Shown: positions 35,659 to 44,748, numbered from the stretch's first letter. The stretch is 57,898 nt of DNA from Streptomyces triticisoli (GCF_003270085.1 NZ_QFDQ01000001.1:1-57898), one strand, 5' to 3'. Translations and numbers: made by a program. The notes: generated by a model not told the origin, from the letters alone.

Positions 35659-36267
35659 ATGCACCACGAGCACCCCGCCACACCTGACACTGCGACCCCA
35701 GCCGAATCGGCAGCAAGTTGGAGGTCCGGACACTCCCCCGCAGGGGGAGCGCCCGAACCCGACCCCGCCCCGGGGGTGGCGGGGTCCTCCCGACGCCAGG
35801 GGGCGCCGGGAGGAGAGGCTGCGGCCGAGGGCGGACCGCAGCTGGGCAGGGCCGGCCGCAAGGCCAGGGCCGGGAGGAGCAAGCCGCGTCCGCGCGACAA
35901 GAAGCAGCGTCCCGCCCACAGCGTCCGCCTCAACGAGCACGAGCTCGCCCTCATCCGGTCCGGCGCCGACCACGTCGGCATGAGCGTGGCCGGGTTCCTG
36001 GCCTACTCCGCCCTGGCCGCCGCCCGCGACCAGTCCCGCACCGCCGCGGCCATCGCCACCGAGCGCGATGTCCTGACCGCGCTGTTCGGCGTGCGCCGTC
36101 AGCTGGGCTGGGCCGGCAGCAACGTCAACCAGATCGCCAAGGCCCTCAACTCCGGCGTGGACGCACCGCACTTCGCCGCCGCTCTCGCCGATCTGCGACG
36201 CGCCGCGCAGGCCGTCCAGCGGGCGGCCGACAGAATCACCAACCGGCGGGAGGATCAGGCGGCTTGA
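35659..36267 (+). CDS. MobC-like relaxosome protein
   Basis: A 202-residue protein. The first ~90 residues are low-complexity, basic and Gly/Pro/Ala-rich. The MobC/ribbon-helix-helix-like core follows (HSVRLNEHELALIRSGADHVG, MSVAGFLAYSALAAARD, then QLGWAGSNVNQIAKALNSG). It nicks-site-binds with the relaxase to start transfer. Its stop overlaps the relaxase start (TTGA), as is usual for mobC-mobA pairs. Confidence 0.85.
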   Translation: MHHEHPATPDTATPAESAASWRSGHSPAGGAPEPDPAPGVAGSSRRQGAPGGEAAAEGGPQLGRAGRKARAGRSKPRPRDKKQRPAHSVRLNEHELALIRSGADHVGMSVAGFLAYSALAAARDQSRTAAAIATERDVLTALFGVRRQLGWAGSNVNQIAKALNSGVDAPHFAAALADLRRAAQAVQRAADRITNRREDQAA

Positions 36268-38000
36268 TCCCCCGGATCCACCAGCAGGGCAGCAACACCC
36301 TCGGCCTCCTGCACTACCTGTACGGCAAGGGCACCCACGAGGAACACATCGACCCGCACCTGGTCGCCTCCTTCGACGGCATGGCTCCCGACCCCGGCCG
36401 CGACCCCTCGGTGACGAAGAAGGACCTCCAGCACCTCCTCGACCAGCCCCTGTCCCTCCTCGCCGCAGACCAGCGCCCGGACAAGCACGTCTGGCACTGC
36501 TCCGTGCGCGCCGCCCCCGACGACCCGATCCTGTCCGACGAGCAGTGGGCCGAGATCGCCCGCCGCATGGTCGCCGCCACCGGCATCGACCCCGGCGACG
36601 GCGCCGGCTGCCGCTGGGCCGCCGTCCGCCACGCCGACGACCACATCCACATCATCGCCGCCCTCGTCCGGGAGGACGGCCGCCGCCCCGACCACCACCG
36701 CTCCGGCAAACGCGCCCAGGCCGAGTGCCGCCTGATCGAAAAGGAACTCGGCCTGCACCAGGTCGCGCCCGGTGACGGCACCGCCGCCAAGCGGGCCACC
36801 AGCGCCGAGCGCCACAAGGCCGAACGTGAGGGTCGGGACCGCACGGCGCGCGAAGAACTGCGCGAAACCGTCCGCCGCGCAGTGGCCGGCGTGACCGGCG
36901 AGGAGGAGTTCTTCGACCGGCTGGCCGCCGCCGGCCTGCTGATCCGCAAGCGCGTCGCGCCCTCCGGTGACCTGCTCGGCTACAAGGTCGCCCTCACCGA
37001 CGACCGCAACAAGGACGGCGAGCCGGTCTTCTACGCCGGCTCCACACTCGCACCCGACCTGTCCCTGCCCCGCATCCGCGAACGCTGGACCCTTCCCGCA
37101 GAGACCGCTGTCTCGGCTCACGACTCCCGGCCGGAGCAATCCGTCCTGCCGGACGTGACGGGTCCCGCGTTCGCGCGGCGCCGGGCCACCGCCGCCACGT
37201 GGCAGGCTCTGCTGATCATCGACCACGGCGACGACGGCACGGCGGCAGCCCAGATCGCCGCGGCAGGGGAGATCCTGGACGCGCTCGCCAAGACCTCCGC
37301 CGCCCACACCCGCGCCGAACTGCGCAATGCGGCCTTCGCGTTCGAGCGGGCCAGCCGCTCCCACATCAAGGCCGTACGCGGGCACGACCGCGCCCTGCGC
37401 CAGGCCGCCCGCGATCTCGTCCACAGCGGGCCCGCCCTGGGCCGCGGCGAAGACGGCGCCACCACCGCCATGCTCATCGACATGGCCTTCTTCCTCGCCA
37501 CCGCCGCAGCGAACTGGCACGCCAGGAAGCACCACAGCCAGCAGGCAGCCGCCGCCCAACAAGCCGGCGAACACCTGCGCGCCGCCTACCAAGCCGCCGC
37601 GGCCCACCCCATGGCCGTCCTCCGCCAGCGAGGCCATCGTCTGGCCCCGCGTGTTCGGCAGCGGCACGCCGGCCTTCTCCACCAGGTGCTGCCGGAGCTG
37701 GCCGAACGAATCCGGGCCGAGGCCGGCTGGCCCGCCCTGGCCGCCACCCTCGACGACGCCCGCAGGGCCGGCCACGACCCGGCCGCCCTACTCACCGAAG
37801 CCGCCCGACGGCGCGAGCTCGATACCGCCACCTCCATCAGCGACGTCCTCGTCTGGCGGCTGCGGCGCAGCGCCCACCTGCCCGCCCTACCCGAGAGCCC
37901 CCAGGACACGCCTCCCCGAGGCAGTCGGCGCCCAGGGTCCCCAGCGCCCAGCAACCTGCCAACGCCGAGCGCTGTCACCGATTTCAGCCACCGACGCTGA
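36264..38000 (+). CDS. Relaxase / mobilisation nuclease (MobA/VirD2-like)
   Basis: A 578-residue protein starting at the TTG at 36264 (GGGAGG upstream), overlapping mobC. The N-terminal relaxase domain has HVWHCSVRAAPDD and the metal-binding HADDHIHIIAAL (H-x-D-x-H type). A catalytic tyrosine is likely among the first ~20 residues (Y19 or Y21 in LLHYLYGKG). The C-terminal half is helical, Ala/Arg-rich, with no recognisable coupling motif. It nicks oriT and pilots the strand. A helper conjugation system would be needed. Confidence 0.88.
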   Translation: MIPRIHQQGSNTLGLLHYLYGKGTHEEHIDPHLVASFDGMAPDPGRDPSVTKKDLQHLLDQPLSLLAADQRPDKHVWHCSVRAAPDDPILSDEQWAEIARRMVAATGIDPGDGAGCRWAAVRHADDHIHIIAALVREDGRRPDHHRSGKRAQAECRLIEKELGLHQVAPGDGTAAKRATSAERHKAEREGRDRTAREELRETVRRAVAGVTGEEEFFDRLAAAGLLIRKRVAPSGDLLGYKVALTDDRNKDGEPVFYAGSTLAPDLSLPRIRERWTLPAETAVSAHDSRPEQSVLPDVTGPAFARRRATAATWQALLIIDHGDDGTAAAQIAAAGEILDALAKTSAAHTRAELRNAAFAFERASRSHIKAVRGHDRALRQAARDLVHSGPALGRGEDGATTAMLIDMAFFLATAAANWHARKHHSQQAAAAQQAGEHLRAAYQAAAAHPMAVLRQRGHRLAPRVRQRHAGLLHQVLPELAERIRAEAGWPALAATLDDARRAGHDPAALLTEAARRRELDTATSISDVLVWRLRRSAHLPALPESPQDTPPRGSRRPGSPAPSNLPTPSAVTDFSHRR

Positions 38001-38097
38001 CCGGAAGGCGACGGAACATAGCCGGTCGCAGGTACGGACCGGCCCCAGCCACGGGCCGTGACGCGCAGGTAACGCCGGAACAAGGCACCGCAGCGCG

Positions 38098-38128
38098 AAG
38101 CCGGGCCTCCCGTTTGGAGGCCCGGCTT
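38098..38128 (+). terminator. Terminator after relaxase gene
   Basis: AAGCCGGGCCTCC pairs perfectly with GGAGGCCCGGCTT around CGTTT. A near twin, including about 28 bp of upstream flank, is at 41,588-41,619. Confidence 0.75.
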
Positions 38129-38311
38129 TGGCCCGCGTCAAGCTGCTGCGCCACAAGCTCGGCCAGCTCCGTGTGCTCCAGGCACCGACGGCAGTCGGCT
38201 GTGCCATCGGATGTGAAGATAGCCAGGGCCGTGTCAACCCGGGTCGCTAACCTGGAAGTTGCCGCCTGGGCGAGCCGACCCCTGCGGTCCTTCACACGTC
38301 GGAGGTGGTGG

Positions 38312-38764
38312 GTGGCGATGAGTGTTCCTCCCCAGCAAGGCCCGGCTGACGATCTCGTGCCGGCGTGGGGGCGCAAGCTGACGGTGCCGTGTCCGGACTG
38401 TGGCCTTTCCACGCACCGTCACCGGACCATGGACTACGACGGGATCAACATCTACCGCCCCCAGGCAGGGGCCGCCCCCGTCTCCGCTATTGAGGGCGAG
38501 GAATCCGACAAGGAAGTGGCGTGGATCGCCCTGATGCCGGGCGAGTACCCGGCCCGGCACTTCGCCGACCGCGAGGTCTACCATCTCGCCGGCGGGATCG
38601 CCTGGCCGGGACCTCACCACCGTGACTATGGCACCGCCAAGGTGGCTCACGATGCCTGCTGCCCGGGCCTGCACCGTAGCCAGCCCACCACCAGCCCGGG
38701 CGCGGGCGAGCTGTGGCGGGCGATGCGGCTCCGGCTGGCCCGAAGCCCACGGCCAAGCCGCTGA
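38312..38764 (+). CDS. Unknown protein with CxxC and HHR motifs
   Basis: A 150-residue protein from the GTG at 38312 (GGAGG seven bases upstream) or the ATG at 38318. It has a CPDCG pair followed by STHRHRTMDYDG, then a conserved-looking core EVAWIALMPGEYPARHFADR and a late ACCPGLHR. The cysteines suggest a zinc site. I do not recognise the family; the neighbours are element replication and maintenance genes. Confidence 0.7.
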   Translation: MAMSVPPQQGPADDLVPAWGRKLTVPCPDCGLSTHRHRTMDYDGINIYRPQAGAAPVSAIEGEESDKEVAWIALMPGEYPARHFADREVYHLAGGIAWPGPHHRDYGTAKVAHDACCPGLHRSQPTTSPGAGELWRAMRLRLARSPRPSR

Positions 38765-38838
38765 TCAAGGGCTCTGGTCCCGGCACAGTGGCACGACGGA
38801 TCCCCGGTAGGTGCCGAAGACGAAGGAGAGGTCCGTCC

Positions 38839-39408
38839 ATGAACCATGCCCAAGTCGCCGCGCTGGGTCGTGCTCTGCGCGTCGCCGGTGAACACGAACA
38901 GCGGCTCACCGGCGGCGAGGCCGTCCCCAACGTGGAGGAGATCCGCCAGGACCTCGAACGCGCGCTGGCCCTGCTGGACGAGACGATCAGCACGCCCAAG
39001 CCGGTCACCCGATGCTCCGAACACCCGAACGGACCGGTCGACCCCGACGCCGCAGACCTGTGCCTGCTCTGCGAGACCCGCCGCCGGGCAGGTCGTCGTA
39101 CACCGCCCCGACCGCGCTTCGCCGACCCCGACGACGAAGCCCCCGCAGCGCGGGTGCAGTCTCGGCACCGGCTGCGCGCCGAACAGCCCGAGCCGCAAAA
39201 GCGCTGGATCCCCGAGATGTGGAATGGGCAAGCCTGGCAGGTGTGCGGAACACCTCGACGCAGCGAGTCGGAGGCACAGGAGTACCTGGCGCAGCTGCGG
39301 CAAGGGCCGCACCCGGCGTCCGCCTACCGGCTGGTGTACGCGTTCACCGATCACAACGTCGTACGTGTCTGGGGCACCCCAACCTTCCGCCAGCAGGTCG
39401 ACCTGTGA
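38839..39408 (+). CDS. Unknown protein upstream of the DciA-like gene
   Basis: A 189-residue protein. An N-terminal helix region (AQVAALGRALRVAGEHEQRL ... LERALALLDETIS) precedes two Cys pairs (RCSEHPNG, LCLLCE) that could bind zinc, then a C-terminal domain (KRWIPEMWNGQAWQVCG). Start at the ATG at 38839 with GGAGAGG. Its stop overlaps the next start (GTGA), so it is coupled to the DciA-like gene. Unknown function, plausibly replication-linked. Confidence 0.72.
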   Translation: MNHAQVAALGRALRVAGEHEQRLTGGEAVPNVEEIRQDLERALALLDETISTPKPVTRCSEHPNGPVDPDAADLCLLCETRRRAGRRTPPRPRFADPDDEAPAARVQSRHRLRAEQPEPQKRWIPEMWNGQAWQVCGTPRRSESEAQEYLAQLRQGPHPASAYRLVYAFTDHNVVRVWGTPTFRQQVDL

Positions 39409-40001
39409 CTCGCGAAGAGGCGGCCGGCGGTGAGCAACGCCTGGATCTGGCCCGGATGATGCTGCGGCGGGCCAGGGAAGATGCCCGTCTGCACCGTTTC
39501 ACCGAGCGATCGGCTTCCCCTGCCGTTCGCAGGCAACTGCGCGGACGGACACCACCGGTGCAGCTCGGGCAGGCGTTGCTTGAGATGTTCTCCGAGCACG
39601 GGCTCTGGAGCGAGACCGAGGCGACGCTGCTCAACTGCTGGGTCTCCGTGGCCGGACCCCTGGTCGGCCACGTGGACCTGGCAGGCTTCGACCGGAAATC
39701 TGGAACCCTCACACTGTGTGGGTCCTCCACCGCCTGGATCACCCAGGTCAAGCTCCTGGCAGACGCACTCATCCAACGAATCAACGTCGAACTCGGCTCC
39801 CAGACCGTGCGCCGGATCCGTCTGGTGAAGAGGGACATCACCGGACCTCTACGGCCCTTCGCCCTACCGCCTTTCGTCCGACCGGACGGTACACACGCGC
39901 GGCGATGGCAGCCAGCACCAGCGTTGCCCGACCCTGCCATCCAAGCCGCCGTTCAACGCCAAAGGCAGCTTCTTCCGCGCGAACCCACGCGCCGGCCGTG
40001 A
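39405..40001 (+). CDS. DciA-like (DUF721) replicative helicase loader
   Basis: A 198-residue protein from the GTG at 39405. The DUF721/DciA core is clear: LLNCWVSVAGPLVGHVDLAG, then SGTLTLCGSSTAWITQVKLL and INVELGSQTVRRIRL. DciA loads or recruits DnaB in most bacteria. Here it is translated with an upstream partner and followed by a DnaB-type helicase gene 164 bp later, a suggestive functional pair. The Pro/Arg-rich C-terminus is likely disordered. Confidence 0.82.
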   Translation: MTREEAAGGEQRLDLARMMLRRAREDARLHRFTERSASPAVRRQLRGRTPPVQLGQALLEMFSEHGLWSETEATLLNCWVSVAGPLVGHVDLAGFDRKSGTLTLCGSSTAWITQVKLLADALIQRINVELGSQTVRRIRLVKRDITGPLRPFALPPFVRPDGTHARRWQPAPALPDPAIQAAVQRQRQLLPREPTRRP

Positions 40002-40165
40002 ACCGTCAAGTTCCTCGGCCGGCACGGCAACGGGAAATGAGCGCCATCATCCCCCCGAGGGCCATAGAGACGATCAGCTCCTGCCGCTGGGGTGCCGCAG
40101 ATACGCTCACCTCTGGCCACTTGCCTGGCCACTCGGGGAGAAGATACGAGGAGGGGGATTCCAAG

Positions 40166-41512
40166 GTGACCGCCGAGGACACCGATACCGCACTGCACCA
40201 CCCGCACGATCTGCACGCCGAGAAAAGCGTCCTGAAGGCGATGCTGCGGTCGAAGGACGCGATCGCCGACATCGTCGAAGTCCTCCACGGCCACGACTTC
40301 TACCGGCCTGCCCACGCCCTGCTCTACAACACGATCCTCGATCTGTACGGGCGCAGCCAGCCAACGGATCCCGCTGCGGTGATCGCCCACCTCAGCGATC
40401 AGGAACAACTGGACGAAGCCGGGGGTGCCGCCTACATCACCGCGCTGGTCGATGGCCCTTCACCTTCGCGGAAGTGGATCGCCGACGCCGAACGCGTGGA
40501 AAACGCTGCCCTGCTGCGCCGCACGAAGGCCGCTGCTGTCCACATCGAAAACCTAGTCGCCGATGCGGAGCCGGACTCAGCGGACCGGATCGCGGACGCT
40601 GCGCAGGCGGAGATCTTCGCGGCGACCACGCGGCGTCCCCTGCTGCCCCCAGCAAGTCCTCTGGGGGACGTCATGGAAGACACACTCGACTGGATCGAGG
40701 CAGCTGGCAGCCGTGACGCGATCCTGCAGGGTGTGCCCACAGGCTTCACCGACCTGGACGCTCTGACTGGCGGACTCCACCCCGGTCAGCTCATCGTCGT
40801 CGCGGCCCGGCCGGCCATGGGCAAGTCCACGCTCGCGCTGGATTTCCTGCGCAACGCCAGCATCACGCATAACCTGCCTACGGCCCTGTTCACGCTTGAA
40901 GCCGACCGCAAGGAAGTCGGCATGCGGATCCTGTCAGCGGAAGCCCGTGTCTCCCTCTTCCACATTCGCTCCGGCACGTGCACCGATGAGGACTGGACCC
41001 GGATGGCCCGTCGGATGCCCGACATCAGCGCCGCGCCCATCTACATCCAGGACGGCTCCTACGCCAACCTGCACGACCTTCGAGCCCACTGCCGATACCT
41101 GCACAGCCGTATGGGCGTCCAACTCATCGTGGTCGACGCCGTTCACATGCTCACTTTCGGTACGAGGCAGCTCAACTCGCGCTACGAGGAAATCTCCGAG
41201 ATCGCCCGCTGCCTGAAACTGCTGGCCAAAGAACTTCGGCTGCCTATCGTCGCCATCTCCACCCTCAACCGGGGACCGGAACAGCGCACTGACAAGAAGC
41301 CCATGATCAGTGACCTGCGAGACTCCGGGGCACTCGAAGACAACGCCGACGTGGTCATCCTGCTCCACCGCGAAGACGCCTACGAGAAGGAGTCTCCGCG
41401 CGCCGGGGAGGCCGATCTCATCGTTGCCAAGCACCGGCACGGTCCCACTGCCACCATCACGGTCGCCTTCCAGGGCCACTACTCCCGCTTCGTCGACATG
41501 GCGCAGACATAG
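40166..41512 (+). CDS. DnaB-type replicative helicase (element-borne copy)
   Basis: A 448-residue protein from the GTG at 40166 with GAGGAGGGGG upstream. The N-terminal domain (HAEKSVLKAMLRSKDAIA ... DFYRPAHALLYNTI) precedes the RecA-fold helicase domain: Walker A ARPAMGKST (214-222), Walker B IVVDAVHML (321-329, where D-Y-L-Q is usual) and the diagnostic LNRGPEQRTDKKPMISDLRD. The catalytic residues appear intact and the length is near normal. It is a second DnaB beside whatever the host chromosome encodes. Confidence 0.9.
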   Translation: MTAEDTDTALHHPHDLHAEKSVLKAMLRSKDAIADIVEVLHGHDFYRPAHALLYNTILDLYGRSQPTDPAAVIAHLSDQEQLDEAGGAAYITALVDGPSPSRKWIADAERVENAALLRRTKAAAVHIENLVADAEPDSADRIADAAQAEIFAATTRRPLLPPASPLGDVMEDTLDWIEAAGSRDAILQGVPTGFTDLDALTGGLHPGQLIVVAARPAMGKSTLALDFLRNASITHNLPTALFTLEADRKEVGMRILSAEARVSLFHIRSGTCTDEDWTRMARRMPDISAAPIYIQDGSYANLHDLRAHCRYLHSRMGVQLIVVDAVHMLTFGTRQLNSRYEEISEIARCLKLLAKELRLPIVAISTLNRGPEQRTDKKPMISDLRDSGALEDNADVVILLHREDAYEKESPRAGEADLIVAKHRHGPTATITVAFQGHYSRFVDMAQT

Positions 41513-41587
41513 CCGGGGACTCGCTGCCCACGTCAACCAAGGTCGTAACGCGAGGAAGACGACGCCGGGACAAGACACCGAAACACG

Positions 41588-41619
41588 AAGCCGGGCCTCC
41601 CCAACGGGAGGCCCGGCTT
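41588..41619. terminator. Terminator after helicase gene (twin of 38098)
   Basis: AAGCCGGGCCTCC pairs with GGAGGCCCGGCTT around CCAACG. It is convergent-shared with the DUF317 gene. The preceding 28 bases resemble those before the twin at 38,098. Confidence 0.75.
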
Positions 41620-41636
41620 CAATGCGTTGGATGCCC

Positions 41637-42458
41637 TCAGCCGGCCGGCGCCCGCAGGAGCCGGTCGCGTGTGCTCTCGGGCAGCACCCGGCGCAGGACC
41701 GGTGCGCTGGCACTGAGGGAGTCGGCGAAGGCGGCGACGAGGTCGTGCGGCACGCTGGCGCCGAACGATGCGGCCCACAGGTAGCCCGCGCCGGGCACCG
41801 GCTCGGCCCATGCCTGCCACCCGGTCAGGACCGCCTCGTCCGCCTCGGCCACCAGGGCGAGCGGGTCGGCGTCCTGGATGAGGGGCGGCACCTCGCCGAG
41901 GCGGATGTGGGAGGCGAACGTCGGGTCCATCGCCCTCGCGCCGGGCCGGTCGATGTCGCGCGGCCAGCCGTGCGCCGTGACCGCGTCGAGGACCAGCTCG
42001 GGGCCGCCGAGCGGCACGGCGGGCTGATCCCGGGCGTCGAGCGCGACGAGGAAGTCGGCGAGGACCTCCCCGGGGACATCGGGGGTGAAGTAGGCCGACC
42101 ACCGGGCGAGCGGGCTGCTCGGGTCGGTACGAGCGGAGACCTGCCAGGCGATCGGCAGGCTGCCCAGGTGGAACGGCTCGTCCGGCAGGACCCACTGCGC
42201 CCACCGCAGCGTGTCGGGGCTGACGTGCAGGACGGTGCTGCGCAGGACCTGGCGGTCCTCCGGCGCCTCGTCCGGCTCCTGCCGGCCGCGGACGATCGTC
42301 AGGCTCGTCCAGCCCAGGCCGGCGAGCGGGTCGGCGACGGCGTCGTACAGGCGTCCGTCGTCACCGGCCAGGTGCCGGGGACCGACCCAGTACGCAGACG
42401 GGACGCTGGTCGGGGCGGACGGGTCGAGCGGGAAGTCGGGGTGCAGGGGCGCCTCCAA
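41637..42458 (-). CDS. DUF317 protein
   Basis: A 273-residue protein with two DUF317-like units typical of Streptomyces (SAYWVGPRHLAGDDG ... SLPIAWQVSARTDPSSPLARWSAYFT, and later WAASFGASVPHDLVAAFADSL). The TTG start at 42458 has no good ribosome site; GGAGG follows it, so the real start may be a few codons downstream, or the gene may be 5'-degenerate. Its role is unknown; these proteins are common on Streptomyces mobile elements. Confidence 0.75.
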   Translation of the reverse strand: MEAPLHPDFPLDPSAPTSVPSAYWVGPRHLAGDDGRLYDAVADPLAGLGWTSLTIVRGRQEPDEAPEDRQVLRSTVLHVSPDTLRWAQWVLPDEPFHLGSLPIAWQVSARTDPSSPLARWSAYFTPDVPGEVLADFLVALDARDQPAVPLGGPELVLDAVTAHGWPRDIDRPGARAMDPTFASHIRLGEVPPLIQDADPLALVAEADEAVLTGWQAWAEPVPGAGYLWAASFGASVPHDLVAAFADSLSASAPVLRRVLPESTRDRLLRAPAG

Positions 42459-42632
42459 AAGCTTGTGGGTTTCTGCTTGCCGCCAAAGGCGCGGCGGCGC
42501 CTGGTACGGGAGCCTGCCGGGTCAGCCTTACGGCGACCTCGGGTGGCAGACGATCGAGCCGTGTGTCCGCCTCCGGCCTTCGGCGAGGTGGACGACGGAC
42601 CGTCCGGGGGCCTCCGGCTCGAGCCTCTGGTG

Positions 42633-42986
42633 TCACACCTGCCGGGAGGTCTCCAGCACACGAGCCACGGCGGCGGCGACGATGTCGGCCGGCGTCTCGG
42701 TGTCGAAGGACATCTGGTAGCCGCGCACCTCGGCCGTACCGGTAACGGCGATCTTCCACCCCTCGCCCTCGGTGCCCGGGCGGCCGGACGGGAACCATCC
42801 AAGGTAGAAGGAGCCATCCTTCGAGTTGATGTGCACGTCCGCGCGGTCGTCCACGACCAGGTTGAAATCGTCGGCGGAGAACTGATCCATCACGAGCGTG
42901 GGCTGGCCCGGGCCGAGCCGCCACTCACGCAACCGCAGAGCCTCGACGGTGGTGGAAAATCCGGGACCCGGGGGCGCCGCAGTCAC
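42633..42986 (-). CDS. Short DUF317-like protein
   Basis: About 117 residues from the GTG at 42986 (AGAGGTGA nine bases upstream). The segment GSFYLGWFPSGRPGTEGEGW followed by FDTETPADIVAAAVARVL resembles the C-terminal part of DUF317 proteins. It is upstream of, and co-directional with, the longer DUF317 gene, with a 174-bp gap that contains no complete gene. The pair may be a decayed larger unit. Confidence 0.65.
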   Translation of the reverse strand: MTAAPPGPGFSTTVEALRLREWRLGPGQPTLVMDQFSADDFNLVVDDRADVHINSKDGSFYLGWFPSGRPGTEGEGWKIAVTGTAEVRGYQMSFDTETPADIVAAAVARVLETSRQV

Positions 42987-43203
42987 GGGCAATCACCTCT
43001 TCGACCTGGTGGTTTGCAAGAAGGTCGTCCACGTTGACATGTCCTCGCACGCGCTGGCCAGCACTTCGCGGATCTTTGCTGTCTGCCCCCGGCGAACTGA
43101 GGTGCGGACCATTCCCCGCGTGGCTCGGGGCCGCGTGCGCGCGATCCGCCGCAGCCCGCTCCGTCACGCCTCGTCAAGGTCACCGCCGACGAGCGCCAAA
43201 CGG

Positions 43204-43240
43204 AACGGCGCCGACCCACCGAGTGGGCCGGCGCCGGGTC
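43204..43240 (-). terminator. Possible terminator after tyrS
   Basis: GGCGCCGACCCAC and GTGGGCCGGCGCC can pair with a short CGA loop and one mismatch, a few bases past the tyrS stop. Confidence 0.45.
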
Positions 43241-43246
43241 TCAGTC

Positions 43247-44650
43247 TCAGACGTCGATGCGGGCGACCTTACGCCCCACCTTGAGGTACAGCTCGGCGCC
43301 ATCGAGCGCCCCGACCTTGCTCACGACCGCGTTGAGCGTCTGCTGGACGGAAGCCTCTGTGAGCTGCGTGGTCTGCTGCTCTCCGTCTGTCTCGCGGATC
43401 AGGCGGAGGCCCTTCTGCTGAGCCACGCGGCGCACAGCGGAGATGCTGGGGGCGAAGTCCAGCGTGCGGCTGATCAGCGCCCCGAGCGTTTCCTCGGCAT
43501 GGTCCTTCAGGGAGACGACGGGGAGGTTCTGGGTGTCCCCGAAGGAGCGCCTGGAGAAGCGCGCCGTGAACTCCGCGCGGGCGGCGGCGGCAGCGTCCAG
43601 GCCGTGGAGAGCGGCCACTACCTCGCCGGCGAGGATCCGCTTGACCGCCATGGGGTGCGCGGTTCCCTCCTCCAGGCGCTTGGTGACCACGCGGATCTCA
43701 TCGTCCGTCCACTCGGTGAGCAGCTGGAGGTACGGCTCGGTCAGGTGGTCGGGGATGGACATCAGCCGACCGTAGACCTCGTCCGGTGAGGCCGTCAGGC
43801 CCACGTAGTTGCCCTTGCTCTTGCTCATCTTGGCGCCCGTGCCGTCTGTGCCCTCGATGAGCGGGGTGGTGATGACGACCTCGGGGGCCTGGTCCGAGAT
43901 CTCCATGACCTTGCGGCACATCTGGAGGTTCAGCAGCTGGTCCACGCCTCCGAGCTCGACATCGGCGTCGATGGCCACCGAGTCCCACGCCATGACGACG
44001 GAGTAGACGAACTCGGCGACGGACAGCCCTTGGCCCTCGGCGAGCCGGGTACGGAAGTCCTCACGCTGGAGCGACATGGACACCGGCACCCGGGCGAGGA
44101 CCCCGACGAGCTCCGGCAGAGTGACCTTGTTCAGCCACTCGCCGTTGAACCGCAGGTCGGCACGCTTGAAGTCGATGAACGGCATGACCTGCTGCTGGTA
44201 GCCGCTCAAGTTGCGGGCGATGTCCTCGTCAGTGAGGGCCGGCCGCTCCGAGGAGCGTCCCGACGGGTCGCCGATCTTGGCCGTGACGTCGCCGATGATG
44301 AAGACGACGTGGTGGCCCATCCGCTGGAACCGGCTGGCGATGATGATCGGCACGGCGTGGCCGAGGTGGACATCGGGCGAGGTCGGGTCGATGCCGTACT
44401 TGACGACGAACGGACGCCCCGCGGCCTGCGCGGCCTCGATTTTCTCGGCGAGCACCGCGGCCGAGGGGATCAGGTGATTCGCGCGCCCCTCGACCAGGGC
44501 CGCCTGCTCCTGGGGGGAGAGGTCGGAGAGGTCCAGAGAGCGCCTGGCCGTTGTCTCACTGAGCAGCTGCGCGGCCGTATAGTCCGCGCCCAGGTCCGCT
44601 CCATCGAGGATGTGCATGACACGGGTGACGGACTCACTCAAACGGCTCAT
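43247..44650 (-). CDS. tyrS: Tyrosyl-tRNA synthetase, island-borne second type
   Basis: A 467-residue class I synthetase. Catalytic motifs are HLGH (95-98) and KMSKS (274-278), with the TyrRS-type tyrosine pocket region IGDPSGRSSERPALT and ELGGVDQLLNLQM. An S4-like C-terminal domain ends AELYLKVGRKVARI. All catalytic residues are intact. It sits at the end of the biosynthetic operon, separated by 98 bp and a hairpin, on a mobile element, and the host must have its own TyrRS. A self-resistance role is plausible but unproven. I see no T-box in the leader. Confidence 0.93.
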   Translation of the reverse strand: MSRLSESVTRVMHILDGADLGADYTAAQLLSETTARRSLDLSDLSPQEQAALVEGRANHLIPSAAVLAEKIEAAQAAGRPFVVKYGIDPTSPDVHLGHAVPIIIASRFQRMGHHVVFIIGDVTAKIGDPSGRSSERPALTDEDIARNLSGYQQQVMPFIDFKRADLRFNGEWLNKVTLPELVGVLARVPVSMSLQREDFRTRLAEGQGLSVAEFVYSVVMAWDSVAIDADVELGGVDQLLNLQMCRKVMEISDQAPEVVITTPLIEGTDGTGAKMSKSKGNYVGLTASPDEVYGRLMSIPDHLTEPYLQLLTEWTDDEIRVVTKRLEEGTAHPMAVKRILAGEVVAALHGLDAAAAARAEFTARFSRRSFGDTQNLPVVSLKDHAEETLGALISRTLDFAPSISAVRRVAQQKGLRLIRETDGEQQTTQLTEASVQQTLNAVVSKVGALDGAELYLKVGRKVARIDV

Positions 44651-44708
44651 GGCGCCTATACGCTCCTGCGTCGGACAACTGGCCTGACCAGTATGGGATT
44701 GGAAGCGG

Positions 44709-44732
44709 CGATTTTATCATCGCTGCCCTCGG
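44709..44732 (-). terminator. Hairpin between biosynthetic operon and tyrS
   Basis: GCAGCGAT and ATCGCCGC pair with one mismatch around GATAAA. It may terminate most of the operon transcription or modulate read-through to tyrS. Confidence 0.45.
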
Positions 44733-44748
44733 TGCATCATCGGATTGA

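Noticed and set aside
42299..42924. Alternate minus-strand frames bridging the two DUF317 genes
   Set aside because: Ser/Arg/Pro-rich shadow translations with no conserved segment.
44651..44748. T-box or other riboswitch upstream of tyrS
   Set aside because: The leader is under 100 bp and lacks the conserved T-box sequence; only a small hairpin is visible.
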